Positions 30,303-40,614 are shown, counted from the stretch's first letter. The stretch is 64,000 bases of DNA from 'Nostoc azollae' 0708 (GCF_000196515.1 NC_014248.1:4034001-4098000), one strand, 5' to 3'. Made by a program: numbers and translations. Notes: a model not told the origin generated them from the letters alone.

Positions 30303-30592
30303 ACATTTCTAAAACTTCCTGAGCATTTTCTAATGCTTCTTGATAAGTTTCCCCATGAGTATCACAAAACTCTCCCCATTCAGGAACACTGACAACAAGA
30401 CAATTATCTTCTTCAGACCATTGAATAATTATTTATTGTGTAATAATAATTATTCTTATTATTCCTCCTTGCATTTTTTTAATTTCTTCTATTTTTTTGA
30501 TATAATCCTTAGCGTATCGGCGGAATAAGTAGGGGTAAAAGAACAAAAGAAAAAGTTGAGGGTGGGACACAGGGCGTTATAAAATATGAGAC

Positions 30593-33164
30593 ATGAGGCC
30601 AAAAATTTTAGCAAAAGACTTATCACAAACAGAGTTGCTCCAAAGCATTGAGCGAAAAGGAATTGCAGAAGAACCCATGGGTCAGAAAGTAGAGATATGA
30701 CTGAATCTAATAGAGCAGTTACAATTAGAAGTAAAAGAATTACGGGCAGAAAATCAAGGGTTAAGAGATGAAAACAACCGATTGAAGGGAGAAAAGGGTC
30801 AGGCAAAGATAAAAGCCAAGAATCAAAAAGGCTTCACAAGCAATCACTCATCGGAGAAAGAGCGACAAACGCCAAAAAAGGAGAACAAAGGCAGTAAGAA
30901 GGCTGGGATTAAAATAGACAGAGAAGAAATACTAGAATATCCCCAAGAATTACTGCCAGCAGAGGCGCAGTTCAAAGGGTATGAAGAAGTAATCATCCAA
31001 GACATCATCCTGGCAACCGATAACGTACTATTCCGGAAAGAGAAATACTACTCACCATGAGAAGGAAAAACCTATTTGGCAGAACCTCCTTGGGGTTATG
31101 AGGGAGAATTCGGTCTAGGAATGAAAACCCTTATTATGAGCTTGTACTATGGGGGTAACATGACCCAAGGCAAGTTGTTAGAGTTCCTAGACAATATTGA
31201 CTTGCTGGAGCATTTTCAACTACCAACTAAATGGAAAAATGCTCTCCAAGTATTACCTCAAGAAACTGTGTTGAGTGAGGCAGAGTTTCATACCCTACTG
31301 GATACACATCTGCCTAAACTGGGTTCACAACAACGGACTCGGATTATGGAAGCAGCAGCTATTGCTTTCTATCATCAACAAACTGATTGGCCAGTGGTGC
31401 AAACTCTGGTCTGTAATGATGCTCCTCAATTGAAGTTACTGACTGGTAATATCGCTTTGTGTTGGGTAGATGAAGGAAGAAATTATAAGAAGTTAAGTGC
31501 GTTTATTGCTTGTCACGAAAAGGTTTTAGATAAATTCCTGGATGGTTTCTGGAATTATACCAATTCTCTATGAGGCTGCACAGAATAAAGCTTGGTGAAA
31601 AAGAGCTTCAAGGATGAAATCATAACTGGTCAAAGAGGAGATGACCTCAGAAGATAATTGAGCTAATTCATGTTGAACTCCTTGACGCAATTGGTCGAGA
31701 TGTGAGAAACTTTCACCTTTGAACTGACGTTTAATAAACTGCCATAATCGCTCCATGGGGTTAAGTTGAGGAGAGTGAGATGGTTGAAAAATGGGAATAA
31801 TATTTTTAGGGCAAGACAGTGCCAAAGCTTGGTGTGCAGAAGCTTGATCCATCTGCATTAATCCCATATCAGAACCTAATTCTTGAGATAGGACATCCAA
31901 GAATTTCTGAAAATTTTCACTGTTTAGATGAGGATATTCCTGACAAAAATGCCATCCAGAGGTGGGTTCAACAACTCCATAAAGCCAAAATGCTTTTCGT
32001 GGCCACTGCACCCTCACTACAGGTTTAACACCACGAGCCGTAATCACTCACTCGTCCAGTTTCGGTCTTCAAACCTAATCTGGTTTCGTCCTGGCACAGG
32101 TAACTCAGTCGTTTTCCCCCACCCAATAGTTTCTCTAAAGCTACCAAGGCAAGGGGGATGTTTTCTTAAAAAGGTTTATAGCTTGCTCATCTTGTGATGA
32201 GCTGATGGGTCGAGGTACTTTCAATTTTGCCCCTAGTTTGTAGGGCACTAAACTGTAAACTGTCTTGTATTTGACTCGGACGTGCCATTCTTGCTCTAGC
32301 CATTCCACAATTTGCCTATAACTGCTAAACCCTTGGGGGGATTCTAACTTTGATATTAGTTGTGATAGCATTTCACCTTGTATTAAAGGAGTTGCCCCAG
32401 GCGCAGTTTTTACCTCTCAAAGAGAAGATAGTCCTCCTTTTCCATACCTTTGTAACCATCCTGTTATTGTTGACCCATCTCTGCCCAATCTTCGGCTCAC
32501 TTCTTGATGCTGGGTTACTTGTTCTGTTTTTATCCACCACAGCATTTGTAAACGTTCTTTGTCTAATGCTGTCCGCGCATTTTTCAGGCTTTTTGACAAA
32601 TACTCAGCACTTTCTTGAACTTCTAGATTGAAAGGGCGTGCCATTGCTTCCTCATGACTCTTTATCTTCCATATTCTTTATTCTACAGTTCTATGTACAC
32701 TCATTTAGACTTGGTATTACTACCGAGACTTACTCCCTGATCAAGATTCTCCCAGTCAGCAAACGGCAGATAAACTCCGGTATAAGTTTTCGAAGTTGTT
32801 CCACACTGACAGTGGTTATCAACAATTGGATGAGCGAAAACCATTAACTCTAGTCAAAATTTCTGACTTGCTTTATGTTTTAGAGCATCCTGAATTACCT
32901 TTGCACAATAACCCGGCTGACTTAGGTGCTAGAACTATGGTGTAGCGAGGTAATATTAGTGATGCCACTCAGACTCTCGAAGGGAGTCAGGCTTGGGATA
33001 CTTTTATATCTCTTGTTGCTACTACTCGTAAGTTGGGAATTAGCTTTTTTGAATATATTCGTGACCGCATTTTTTCTAAGGTTGGGAATATTCGCTGTTT
33101 GGGGAGTATTTTTGACGAAAAATCTGCTCTCGATCCTTTTGGTTGCTCATGGATGCCTGAATAA
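30593..33164 (+). pseudogene. IS66-like transposase, interrupted
   Basis: The gene starts RPKILAKDLSQTELLQSI, has a coiled-coil segment (LEVKELRAENQGLRDENNRL), a Lys-rich linker, EEVIIQDIILATDNVLFRKE, a TGA, YEGEFGLGMKTLIMSLYYGG, then LPKLGSQQRTRIMEAAAI, NIALCWVDEGRNYKKLSAFI and ACHEKVLDKFLDGFWNY. It resumes beyond the nested IS at about 32720: YRDLLPDQDSPSQQTADKL, VLEHPELPLHNNPADLGART, a TAG, RGNISDATQTLEG and TRKLGISFFEYIRDRIF, ending at 33164. The HNNPAE-LGAR block is characteristic of this transposase type. Confidence 0.85.
31568..32695 (-). mobile_element. IS630-family element nested in the second IS66-type element
   Basis: Carries a broken transposase on the minus strand: HTH part (MARPFNLEVQESAEYLSK, RRLGRDGSTITGWLQRYGKG), linker (WLEQEWHVRVKYKTVYSLV), then the catalytic region in the open piece 31568-32047 (GVVEPTSGWHFCQEYPHL, LMQMDQASAHQ, SPQLNPMERLWQFIKRQF). 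The DDE residues of the latter part are visible, but at least two frame changes break the gene. The ends share imperfect inverted repeats (CAGAATAAAG left, CTTTATTCTACAG right). Confidence 0.82.
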
Positions 33165-33193
33165 CTTCTTCCCCCCAAGTATTCAGGGTATAC

Positions 33194-33367
33194 ATTATTA
33201 ACATCTTTCTCCTGATATTATTTAGCATCCTTTCCATCTTTACCTGATATAGTAACTCTTCCAGTAAGCAAGGGATGATATCAGTTAGTATGAGTACCTT
33301 TTCCAGAACGACAGGTAAACCCAGCTTGAAGTAATGAAGTTTTTAATTCTCTAATTTCCTTGGGCAT
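33194..33367 (-). pseudogene. hicA: HicA-type toxin, broken
   Basis: The frame from ATG 33367 reads MPKEIRELKTSLLQAGFTCR, SGKGTHT-N-stop-YHPLLTG, RVTISGKDGKDAK-stop-YQEKDVNN, and is then cut by the IS66-type element. This is HicA, a small double-stranded-RNA-binding-like mRNA interferase with its GSHT histidine region. Two nonsense codons and loss of the 3' end abolish it. Beyond the element (30513 downward) the sequence AKDYIKKIEEIKKMQGG may be its original C-terminus just ahead of hicB. Confidence 0.82.
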
Positions 33368-33526
33368 ATATCATACTAAAACATTTTTAATTCTAATTGC
33401 AAATAAACTTGTATAATTTTCCAGGTAAACTAGAATATAATTGGTGAAACTTTACTATTATACTACAATTAGTTATGTTTATATCAGGTTGATTGTTACG
33501 TCTGGGTTAGCAGTGTATCACTCCAG

Positions 33527-33568
33527 GTGCTCGCTCTTAATGATAGAGTAAATTTGGAGAGCGAGCAC
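33527..33568. repeat. 11-bp inverted repeat (GTGCTCGCTCT arms)
   Basis: GTGCTCGCTCT (33527-33537) and AGAGCGAGCAC (33558-33568) form a stem with a 20-base loop in the region 33368-33693 between hicA and the methyltransferase gene. The rest of that gap contains no gene. It could be a regulatory hairpin upstream of the methyltransferase, or a repeat. Confidence 0.6.
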
Positions 33569-33693
33569 TTAATATCTCATTATCAAAAGTACCTAAGTCC
33601 TGTAAATACTTAAATCTTGTCAATCCTGATTCAGACAATACCCAAATTAGATACAATATAAATAACAAAATTGCCTCTACACTTACCTTACCA

Positions 33694-34653
33694 ATGACTG
33701 CAAAAATTAAGCCAGACTGGGCTGGAGAAAGTTTGCTATCGCAGTTTGTTAACCTGCTAATAAATACTAAACCTATCTACAATTTGATGAAACAGCAGGC
33801 TAGACGAGTTATGATCAAAACTGCTGAAAAGAATGGTATTCCCTGGGGTAAAAGCTACAATAAATTAGAGACATCAGGGGTAAAACAAAAGCTGAAAGAA
33901 AATACAAATCCTAAAGTAGTTTATCCTGATTATTACAAAGTTCCTTTTCATGCTTATGCTGAAGGAAACCTGTGTTGGCAAGCTGCTTTTGAAGCGCCTA
34001 GTGCTACCTATGCTGTAGCATTACGGGTATGGCCAAAAGAGAATATCACTTGGGAAACGGCACACCGCAGATTAAGGTCAAGTTTCCACGAAGTTCTAGC
34101 TAAGTATGTCACTCAAGATGTACAAGATATCCTCGATATTGGCTGTTCTGTTGGTATTTCTACTTTAACTCTGCACCGCTACTACCAGCAAAAACAAAAT
34201 CATCCAGTGCATACAGTGGGTTTAGATTTATCTCCCTACATGCTGAGTGTAGCGAAAGAACTAGATACTTATAATGAGATATCCCAATGGCTACACACTC
34301 AAGCAGAAAATACAGAATTACCAGACCAGTCCTTTGATTTGGTAACTCTCCAGTTTATTACTCATGAACTTCCTGGTTTTGCTAGTAAAGCTATTTTCCA
34401 AGAAGCATTACGGTTGCTGCGTCCTGGTGGTTCCTTGGCTATAGTAGATAATAACCCAAAATCATCTGTAATTCAAAACTTACCTCCTATACTGTTCACA
34501 TTAATGAAGAGTACAGAACCTTGGAGTGATAATTACTATATGTTTGATATTGAAGAATGTTTGAAATCTGTAGGTTTTCAAGTTCTAACTACTGTTGCTA
34601 GTGATACAAGACACCGTACTATTGTAGCAGAAAAAAATAAATTAACGAGATAA
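33694..34653 (+). CDS. Class I SAM-dependent methyltransferase
   Basis: A 319-residue protein with an N-terminal helical region (about 1-130) and a C-terminal Rossmann methyltransferase domain. Motif I is VQDILDIGCSVGISTLTL, followed by VGLDLSPYMLSVAKE (motif II acidic residue), FDLVTLQFITHEL and LRLLRPGGSLAIVDNN. The Methyltransf_11 type is clear; the substrate is unknown (small-molecule or quinone-type enzymes share this layout). It is one of the few intact genes between 26.5 and 42 kb. Start ATG with no clear upstream ribosome-binding site. Confidence 0.85.
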   Translation: MTAKIKPDWAGESLLSQFVNLLINTKPIYNLMKQQARRVMIKTAEKNGIPWGKSYNKLETSGVKQKLKENTNPKVVYPDYYKVPFHAYAEGNLCWQAAFEAPSATYAVALRVWPKENITWETAHRRLRSSFHEVLAKYVTQDVQDILDIGCSVGISTLTLHRYYQQKQNHPVHTVGLDLSPYMLSVAKELDTYNEISQWLHTQAENTELPDQSFDLVTLQFITHELPGFASKAIFQEALRLLRPGGSLAIVDNNPKSSVIQNLPPILFTLMKSTEPWSDNYYMFDIEECLKSVGFQVLTTVASDTRHRTIVAEKNKLTR

Positions 34654-34868
34654 ATAGGGTGATGTTAGCAATAGTTTCACACCTCAATGATTTATTTTTC
34701 TAGAGAGTACTCGCTTGTCATATCAACTGTAAAAAGGCGATATTTTTTCTCTCTTGAACGTGCTGTGCGTAGCTTACTTCCCTCTAGGCATCGCACAATT
34801 TCTGATATTTTATTTCGCTCTTGGTGTATAGAGTAAATAAGATTAGATTTAAATGGTTTGTTCTGACC

Positions 34869-35595
34869 TTAATTTTGAAAACCTTTACTATTTCCGTAAG
34901 AAACAGTTTTAAATTCCACTGGATTGGTACCTGGGTTGTAGAGAGTATATGTTGCTTTAACTGCTGTACCTCCCACACTTCCTACACCAATTACTTGATG
35001 GGGGGTAACGGTAACAGTCTGTGGAGAAATTTGTTGATCAAGAGTCGTGATCTTACTGATAGTAGAACCAGTATGTAGCCGATACTGAAAAGTTAAACCA
35101 GAACGACCACAAAAAAAATAAGTTATTTGCTGACATTCTCGAAAGTCTATCTAGCATTTGAATAGGAGGAGTTTCCGGGGTAAGTTCTTCATTCATACCC
35201 AGTGTTGAACCATGAATTAACAAACAGTCTAATTCAAAAAAACCAAAATCTAAACTCCTCAACCATTGTACAGTTGCAGGAGAAATAGAGTCCCATAATC
35301 TTTTAACTGTATCACCCCCATATTTAGCAATTAATTCTGGTGTGTCCCCAGTTAGACCCAAACCATGCAAAATTAAACATCTTTATTCCCAACATCCCTT
35401 AGAAATCATAGGTTTTAATTAGTCTATACGCGGTAATTGAACCATTTTAATCAATTGTTCACATTCCTTTGTTGGTCCAACCAAATCACCCTGAATATAC
35501 AATTATTGCACATAATTTTTTTGATACTTAATATCAGCTATAACAGCTTCCTAAGCTAATAGATTTCCTACAGTTCCACTCAAAATAGCCCACAT
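34869..35595 (-). pseudogene. Metallophosphoesterase, copy 1, broken
   Basis: The gene begins MWAILSGTVGNLLA, stop, EAVIADIKYQK, then a stop and LYIQGDLVGPTKECEQLIKM, followed by HGLGLTGDTPELIAKYGGDT, WLRSLDFGFFELDCLLIHGS, TISKITTLDQQISPQTVTVT and VIGVGSVG. This is the calcineurin-like phosphoesterase layout of the YfcE/PrpE type, with GD and HG metal-ligand motifs partly altered. Stops occur near 35556, 35508 and 35425, with a frame change near 35115. A related broken gene lies immediately upstream (35730-36300). Confidence 0.75.
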
Positions 35596-35729
35596 AGTCA
35601 ATTTTAGATTTTAGATTTGATTCGTTATAGGAGTTGTCACTTGGATAAAAATATACAGTAATCATAAAGAAATGACAACGCTGTGCTATTAGATAGCAAA
35701 AGATTTTTAACTCCGTCACCTAAGATAAA

Positions 35730-36300
35730 TTATCTAGTACATACATAAGTAGGATTATCTGCTCGTTCTGCAAATTCCAACCCTTGAGATAAACGCCAAG
35801 CGAGGATTTTTGGTAATCGTTTTTCTATAATTGCTGCACAAGTTTTTTGATAGTCATATTCGACTTCTCTTAATACCACGTTTTGAGTATCAACATCATA
35901 ACTTACATAAGTTGCATTTGCTATACCATGTCGTGGTTCTCCTACCGAACCTACGTTAATAATTCGTTGTAAAGGGTCTGTTAAACAGATGTCTTGGGTG
36001 ACTTTTTCACGATTAACTCGCACCTGTAATTTACCCTCATCAAGGATGCGACTATAAGGAACATGAGTATGTCCGCAAAATAGCACATCTGCAACTGTAG
36101 AAAGCACCCTTTCTACGGTAACAAAGCTATTAATTTGCGGTAATAAATATTCATGGTTACTATGGGGACTACCATAAACAAAGGCTCAATTTCCTAATTT
36201 TAAGTTATAGGGTAATTAGGCTAAAAATTTACGATTTTCCGAATGAATTTCTTGGTTTGTCCATTGGTGGGCTTGGATACCAGGGGAAACGCACCTTATT
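35730..36300 (-). pseudogene. Metallophosphoesterase, copy 2, C-terminal remnant
   Basis: Reads HQWTNQEIHSENRKFLA, stop, LPYNLKLGN, stop, AFVYGSPHSNHEYLLPQ, then an open piece with VADVLFCGHTHVPYSRIL (the GHTH metal-binding motif), IINVGSVGEPRHGIANATYV and YDYQKTCAAIIEKRLP. This is the second half of a YfcE-like phosphoesterase whose N-terminal half is missing. The missing part would have lain towards the ISAs1-type element at 36.5-37.7 kb. The 36301-36550 gap is AT-rich and shows no gene. Confidence 0.8.
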
Positions 36301-36550
36301 TCCTAATAAAAACTAATGAAAATTTTAAAATCACCTATATAAGTGCAAAGCTTAATGGATATATAAACAAAATCAATCACTTTTTTATTAAGCCATGGAT
36401 TAGCTTATCTCCAATTGAATAACTCTTAGCTAAGGATAAATGAGCTAACTATTCATCCATAAATAAGTAAACTTATCTGTAAAAATAAGTAGAAGAAAAT
36501 ATTAAGTAAATTGTTGACAAGTTAGTTGAGGCTAAAGCTAAAACTCTTTC

Positions 36551-37660
36551 TCAAGAGTTATTATCCACTGCTGCCAAAAACTGTTTATTTTTTATCCCCC
36601 GCTTCACGGGGTTCTCTTTACCCAAAAGATCGACTGCTATCTGCCGCATTACTGCAAAGTTTTGTGGAGCATTATCTTTCCTAATCTGGCAGTCATCTTG
36701 TTTTAAAGCTACATCTAATACCCAATGCAATGAATTTTCTATTGCCCAATGGCTGCGGACAGAATTAGCCAATTGTTCTCCATTTGAGTCAAGACTACTA
36801 ATAAAATAACGAGTCTCTACTGTTGTTTTATCATCCACTTGTCCGATAGATTCTACCATCCCAACACTTTTTAGATTTGACCAAACCGAATCAGGGTCAA
36901 GCTGAAACCCAATTCCAGGTAACATCACATAATTGCGGATCTCATGACGACTATGCCATATTGCTTCGGGTTTATATGTGCTATGTTGAAGCTCTTAAAA
37001 ACCTGTACTTATCCCTGACTTAAATAGCTGTTCTACTGACTCATACAGATTACCTTGGTTCTTTTTTAAAGTGATTACATAATCTGCATTTTCTTGCGTA
37101 ATTAACTTTACTATGTCTTTGTGACACCCGATGGCATCAATCCTGACAATACATCCAGCTAATTCTAAAACCTTTAATAATTCGGGAATTGCTGTAATTT
37201 CATGTGACTTCTCATGCACCTTCACCTGTCCCAACACTAATCTATTTGTAGTTGCCCATACACTTACCATTTGGATTGCACTCTAGTCACTATTTTTACC
37301 ATGAGAACTACATAAAGTTTTCCCGTCAATTGCCACAACTTCACCATCCCTTATCTTATGTACTGATTTGATCCAGTTCAAGAAACAATTTTGAAATTTT
37401 TGCGGATTCAATTGTGCAAATACCCTTCCAAATGTGTCCTGGGACCGGAGCCCATTTCCTAGTTCTAAAAAGGTTTTTAACCACTTATATTTTGTGCAGC
37501 CATACAGTTCAATTGCCACCCAACTATCTGCTTCACAAATTACTGCACAAATTCCAATGGTAAGAATGTCAATTAACTTGTGTCGTTTCCTCCCCTCTAC
37601 TCTTGGATCTTCCATCTGTGCAAGGTGGTCATTAATCGTGATTTTGGGCTTGAGCTTCAC
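36551..37660 (-). pseudogene. ISAs1-family transposase with two nonsense codons
   Basis: A near-complete transposase: DHLAQMEDPRVEGRKRHKLI, GICAVICEADSWVAIELYG, LRSQDTFGRVFAQLNP, GEVVAIDGKTLCSSHGKNSD, then TAG (37283-37285), SAIQMVSVWATTNRLVLGQV, VRIDAIGCHKDIVKLI, YVITLKKNQGNLYESV, a TAA (about 36995), RYFISSLDSNGEQLANSVRS and HWAIENSLHWVLDVALKQDD. The reading frame is unchanged across both stops, so only two point mutations separate it from an open gene. It lies at the truncated end of the squalene-hopene cyclase pseudogene and probably caused that truncation. Confidence 0.9.
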
Positions 37661-38861
37661 ACTTTTTGGGACTTTCTTCTTCTACTTTTACAATGACTTT
37701 ACCATCAGAGCCTCATTGGTCAACCTCCATATCATCAGCCCTCCCTACCTTTCTGATTTCTTAGTATATATGTACTATATCTACATGCGTTCGCCCTGAA
37801 GTGGTGGGGTATTTTTGTGGATTGATTAAAGCTGAAGCTGATAAAACACCGCTAGTTCCATAGATGTAATTTACACGGCAACGTCCAAACCAATAACCTT
37901 CTATTTCTTGTTCATTAAGAAGATAATCAAGGGATTTTTCTAAGTTATCTGGTTGAATTGATAAGTTACAAGCCCCCAACATTCCTAATACTCTAGCGGT
38001 GACATCAGCTGTGTTAGGATCAATCATGGCTTTTAAATCACCATAGGGTACAGAATTGAGCCAATCTTGATTATTATCAACATCAAAAGCTGCCCACCCT
38101 CCTGGTTGACATTGCATTGATGCAATCCAGTTGAGGGCCAGATTCATTACTTGTTTTTTTAGTGTTTGATTGGGTCATTGTACGTGATCTAAAGCCATGA
38201 CAACTACGGCAGAATCATCAACGTCGGGATAAAAGCAGTTGTCAAATTCAAACGCCTAAGCGCCGGGTTTTCCCTGGTGATTTTTTACAGACCAATCCCC
38301 ATAATCGAGGATTTGTTTGTCTATTAAGCATTCTCCAGCTTTGACTATTTTGAGATGATCTGGTGCTAAACCTGAATCAATTAAGGAGCGAATTGCCCAA
38401 GTTGTATCCCACACGGGAGAAACACAAGGTTGGACACAGTAACTCTTTTCTGTTTCAATCGTAACATTATCAACTGCTTTTAAAGCACCATATATAATTG
38501 GGTCGTTAGCATCGTAATCTAAACACTTTAAGGATAATAGAGAATTTAACATGGCGGCAATAATTCCCTCCCAGTTACCGGTGGCTTCTTGCCGTTCTAA
38601 AATCCACTTTTCTCCGGCTTTAATTCCTTCGTTTCTAAAAGGTATGAAGTTTAACACCTCTGCTATTTTAAACCCATTATCAAAGATGTTGAATATATAT
38701 GACAAATCACCATTTTTTGGTAATTCCCATTTGACGTTATTCACACCTTCTAGATATAGTTCATCTAAATTTATGGGTTGTTGAATTTCAAAGATTGGTT
38801 TACGATCAAAGACGATTAATAATGGAACTGTGCTAGAACGCGCCCAGCTATAGGACTAGTA

Positions 38862-39979
38862 TTTGATTTATGAAAATGCTCCGTACATCTGGAGAGATGG
38901 AAAATCAAAGGTAGTGTTTTGAATGAACCACTCAAACATCCACTTAAGATGAGAAAATGTTGGGATTAAAGCACAAAAACGTCGCAGCCAAGTTTTCCCT
39001 TGCAACCAAACATCTTCTATGGGGTTTTGAGAGGGACAGTTAGAAGCAAAGCGGACGCAATAAATTTTCCATTGCTCTAAAGGTAAACCTTGGTTAATAG
39101 ATGCTAAAGGATTTTGAATTTCTTTTGAACGATGATAACTAGCTCCATCCCAAAAAATAAGCAATTGTTGGTTAGGTGACTCTTCTAGTAAATAGCTGAG
39201 ATAATCAATAGTATTTTTTGAGTTAGCTGTATCATAGGTTTTCAGCAATAAATTTTTACCTAAATAGTCAACTGCTCCATAATAAGTTTGTTTATCTCGT
39301 TCGTTACTAATACTAATTGGAATGCTTATTTCTTGGTCAGTTCTACCCCAAACATATCCAATACTATCTCCCCAAAGTAAATGACACTCATCTAATAGCA
39401 AAACTCTCAATAGCCCAGCTTCTATATCTTCTCGGCAGGTCGCCAACAATGATGAAATCTCTTTTTTTTGCGGCAACTGCTTCTTCATTAGCTTTTGGAT
39501 TTCCTGAAGATGTTTTCTTCTAACTAATTCCTGCCGCATCAAACAAGTCATAATAACTACGTTTTGATTCATAAAGTACATCATATTCAAAAGCCAATTT
39601 ATACTCAATTTCGCCAAGCTTCCAACATTCCTTCGTTTGTAACCAAGCCAGTACTTCTTCTCTTTGTTGAGTATTCAAGTGGCTTTTTCTCCCTTTGTGT
39701 TTCAGGCGCAGTCCTAAAATTCTATCTTTCTCATAGGCTTGTTTCCATGTTGTTATTGAACCAACTGAAACATCTAAAATTGTTTGAATTTCCTCATACT
39801 TGTAGCTTTGATAAACCAGCTTCACTGCCAATGCTTTTCTTACTTCCCTTGCATCTGGACGCTCATCTATAAATTCTTGTAGTTCTGCAATTTTAGATTG
39901 TAGCTCCTGGTTGATGATTGTTAGCTATTAGACAAGACACTTTCTCGGTATTATCTCTTAGTCTTTTTCAAAAATCAAA
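38862..39979 (-). mobile_element. IS630-family element in shc, flanked by TA
   Basis: The ends TTTGATTTATGAAAA (38862 onward) and, reverse complemented, TTTGATTTTTGAAAA (39979 backward) are inverted repeats. A TA dinucleotide flanks each side (38860-38861 and 39980-39981), which is the known IS630 target duplication. The element is 1,118 bp and divides the squalene-hopene cyclase gene. Confidence 0.88.
38868..39831 (-). pseudogene. IS630 transposase, ORF A/ORF B, with one nonsense codon
   Basis: Upstream frame (39831-39520): helix-turn-helix domain YKYEEIQTILDVSVGSITTW, KGRKSHLNTQQREEVLAW, YYDLFDAAGIS and a TAG. Beyond the TAG the same frame continues KKTSSGNPKANEEAVAA to a run of eight A. 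There, a shift enters the second frame, KKEISSLLATCREDIEAGLL then LLLDECHLLWGDSIGYVWGR (first Asp), LLIFWDGASYHRSKEIQ and SQNPIEDVWLQGKTWLRRF (final Glu). The DDE triad is intact. If the A-run allows programmed frameshifting, as in some IS630 elements, a single TAG is the only lesion. Confidence 0.85.
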
Positions 39980-40614
39980 TATGATTTCTATAGCAAGTTC
40001 ATAAATATTGAAGGGGAAACTATTGGGTAGTAGTAGCATTACCTAAGGTGGTAATGATGGTAAACCGCGCCAATGGTAGCAACCAATTAAGGCCAGATGT
40101 AATTTGGTGAAAATGCGTGTTTTGCTAATTCCACCTTTTTCAAGTATCAAAGTTTTAGCGCGAATTAGGGGGGGATCTGTGGTGGGTACACCTAATAACC
40201 GCAGGCCATTTAGGCTTCTACAGTTATTAGGTGTACCCAGCATCTCCGTAGAATAGTTCCCAGGCCACATGTTCTCGTTGTTGCGATGGCAGATAGGTTT
40301 CAACTTTATGCAAAGGTCGAGTTTTATCTGTTCCCCAAGTTTTATGTAGCAGTACAGCTTCGGACGTGATGGTGACATTAGATTCTAATTCTCCCCACCA
40401 GTAACCATCTGGTTTTTGAATTGACAACAGATGTTGTTGACTAACTGCAATCGCTTCTGTAATTTGCTTGACTTTGCCCCTATCTTATGTTTTCATAAAT
40501 TATTTACCTCAGCACCAAATAATAATTAAGAACATAACCGTGGGTAGAGGATATTCTTCCCCAAAATTAACACACAATGTCTTTTGTCTGAGTTAGTGAG
40601 AATTTGCAAGCGTT

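Larger units (their letters stand above)
28727..30433 (-). pseudogene. hicB: HicB-type antitoxin, split by an IS66 element
   Basis: Right of the IS the frame gives IIQWSEEDNCLVVSVPEWGE, FCDTHGETYQEALENAQEVL and EM. Left of the IS it continues LIESCLEDSEPLPDPPTLGK-FLSAA and stops at 28727. Removing the element (28812-30302) and one copy of its 8-bp duplication restores a normal HicB antitoxin of about 72 residues, whose partial RNase H fold binds HicA. Its own start is also lost: a TAA precedes the first conserved codon, although an AAGGAGG sequence lies upstream. HicA lies upstream at 33194-33367, beyond a second element. Confidence 0.85.
30514..33193 (+). mobile_element. IS66-type element (second), itself carrying an IS630
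   Basis: Approximate ends are set by similar termini: GTATCGGCGGAATAAGTAGGG on the left and, reverse complemented, GTATACCCTGAATACTTGGGG on the right. It separates hicA from hicB. Its transposase gene runs on the plus strand and is interrupted at about 31570-32695 by an IS630-type element on the opposite strand. No target duplication was recognised, so the ends may be off by a few bases. Confidence 0.65.
37765..40496 (-). pseudogene. shc: Squalene-hopene cyclase, truncated and interrupted
   Basis: SHC cyclises squalene to hopene, the first step to hopanoids. From ATG 40496: MKT-stop-DRGKVKQITEAIAV, IQKPDGYWWGELESNVTITS, SQQREHVAWELFYGDAG, then a disrupted stretch, GGISKTRIFTKLHLALIGCY and LPNSFPFNIYELAIEI. 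After the IS630 element (38862-39979) it resumes LIVFDRKPIFEIQQPINLDE, GIKAGEKWILERQEATGNWE, YCVQPCVSPVWDTTWAIRSL, a stop, FEFDNCFYPDVDDSAVVVMA (the acidic DVDD catalytic motif), and QPGGWAAFDVDNNQDWL, ending HVDIVHIY at about 37765. The final portion is missing. Stops, a palindromic insertion and two ISs exclude function. Confidence 0.93.
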
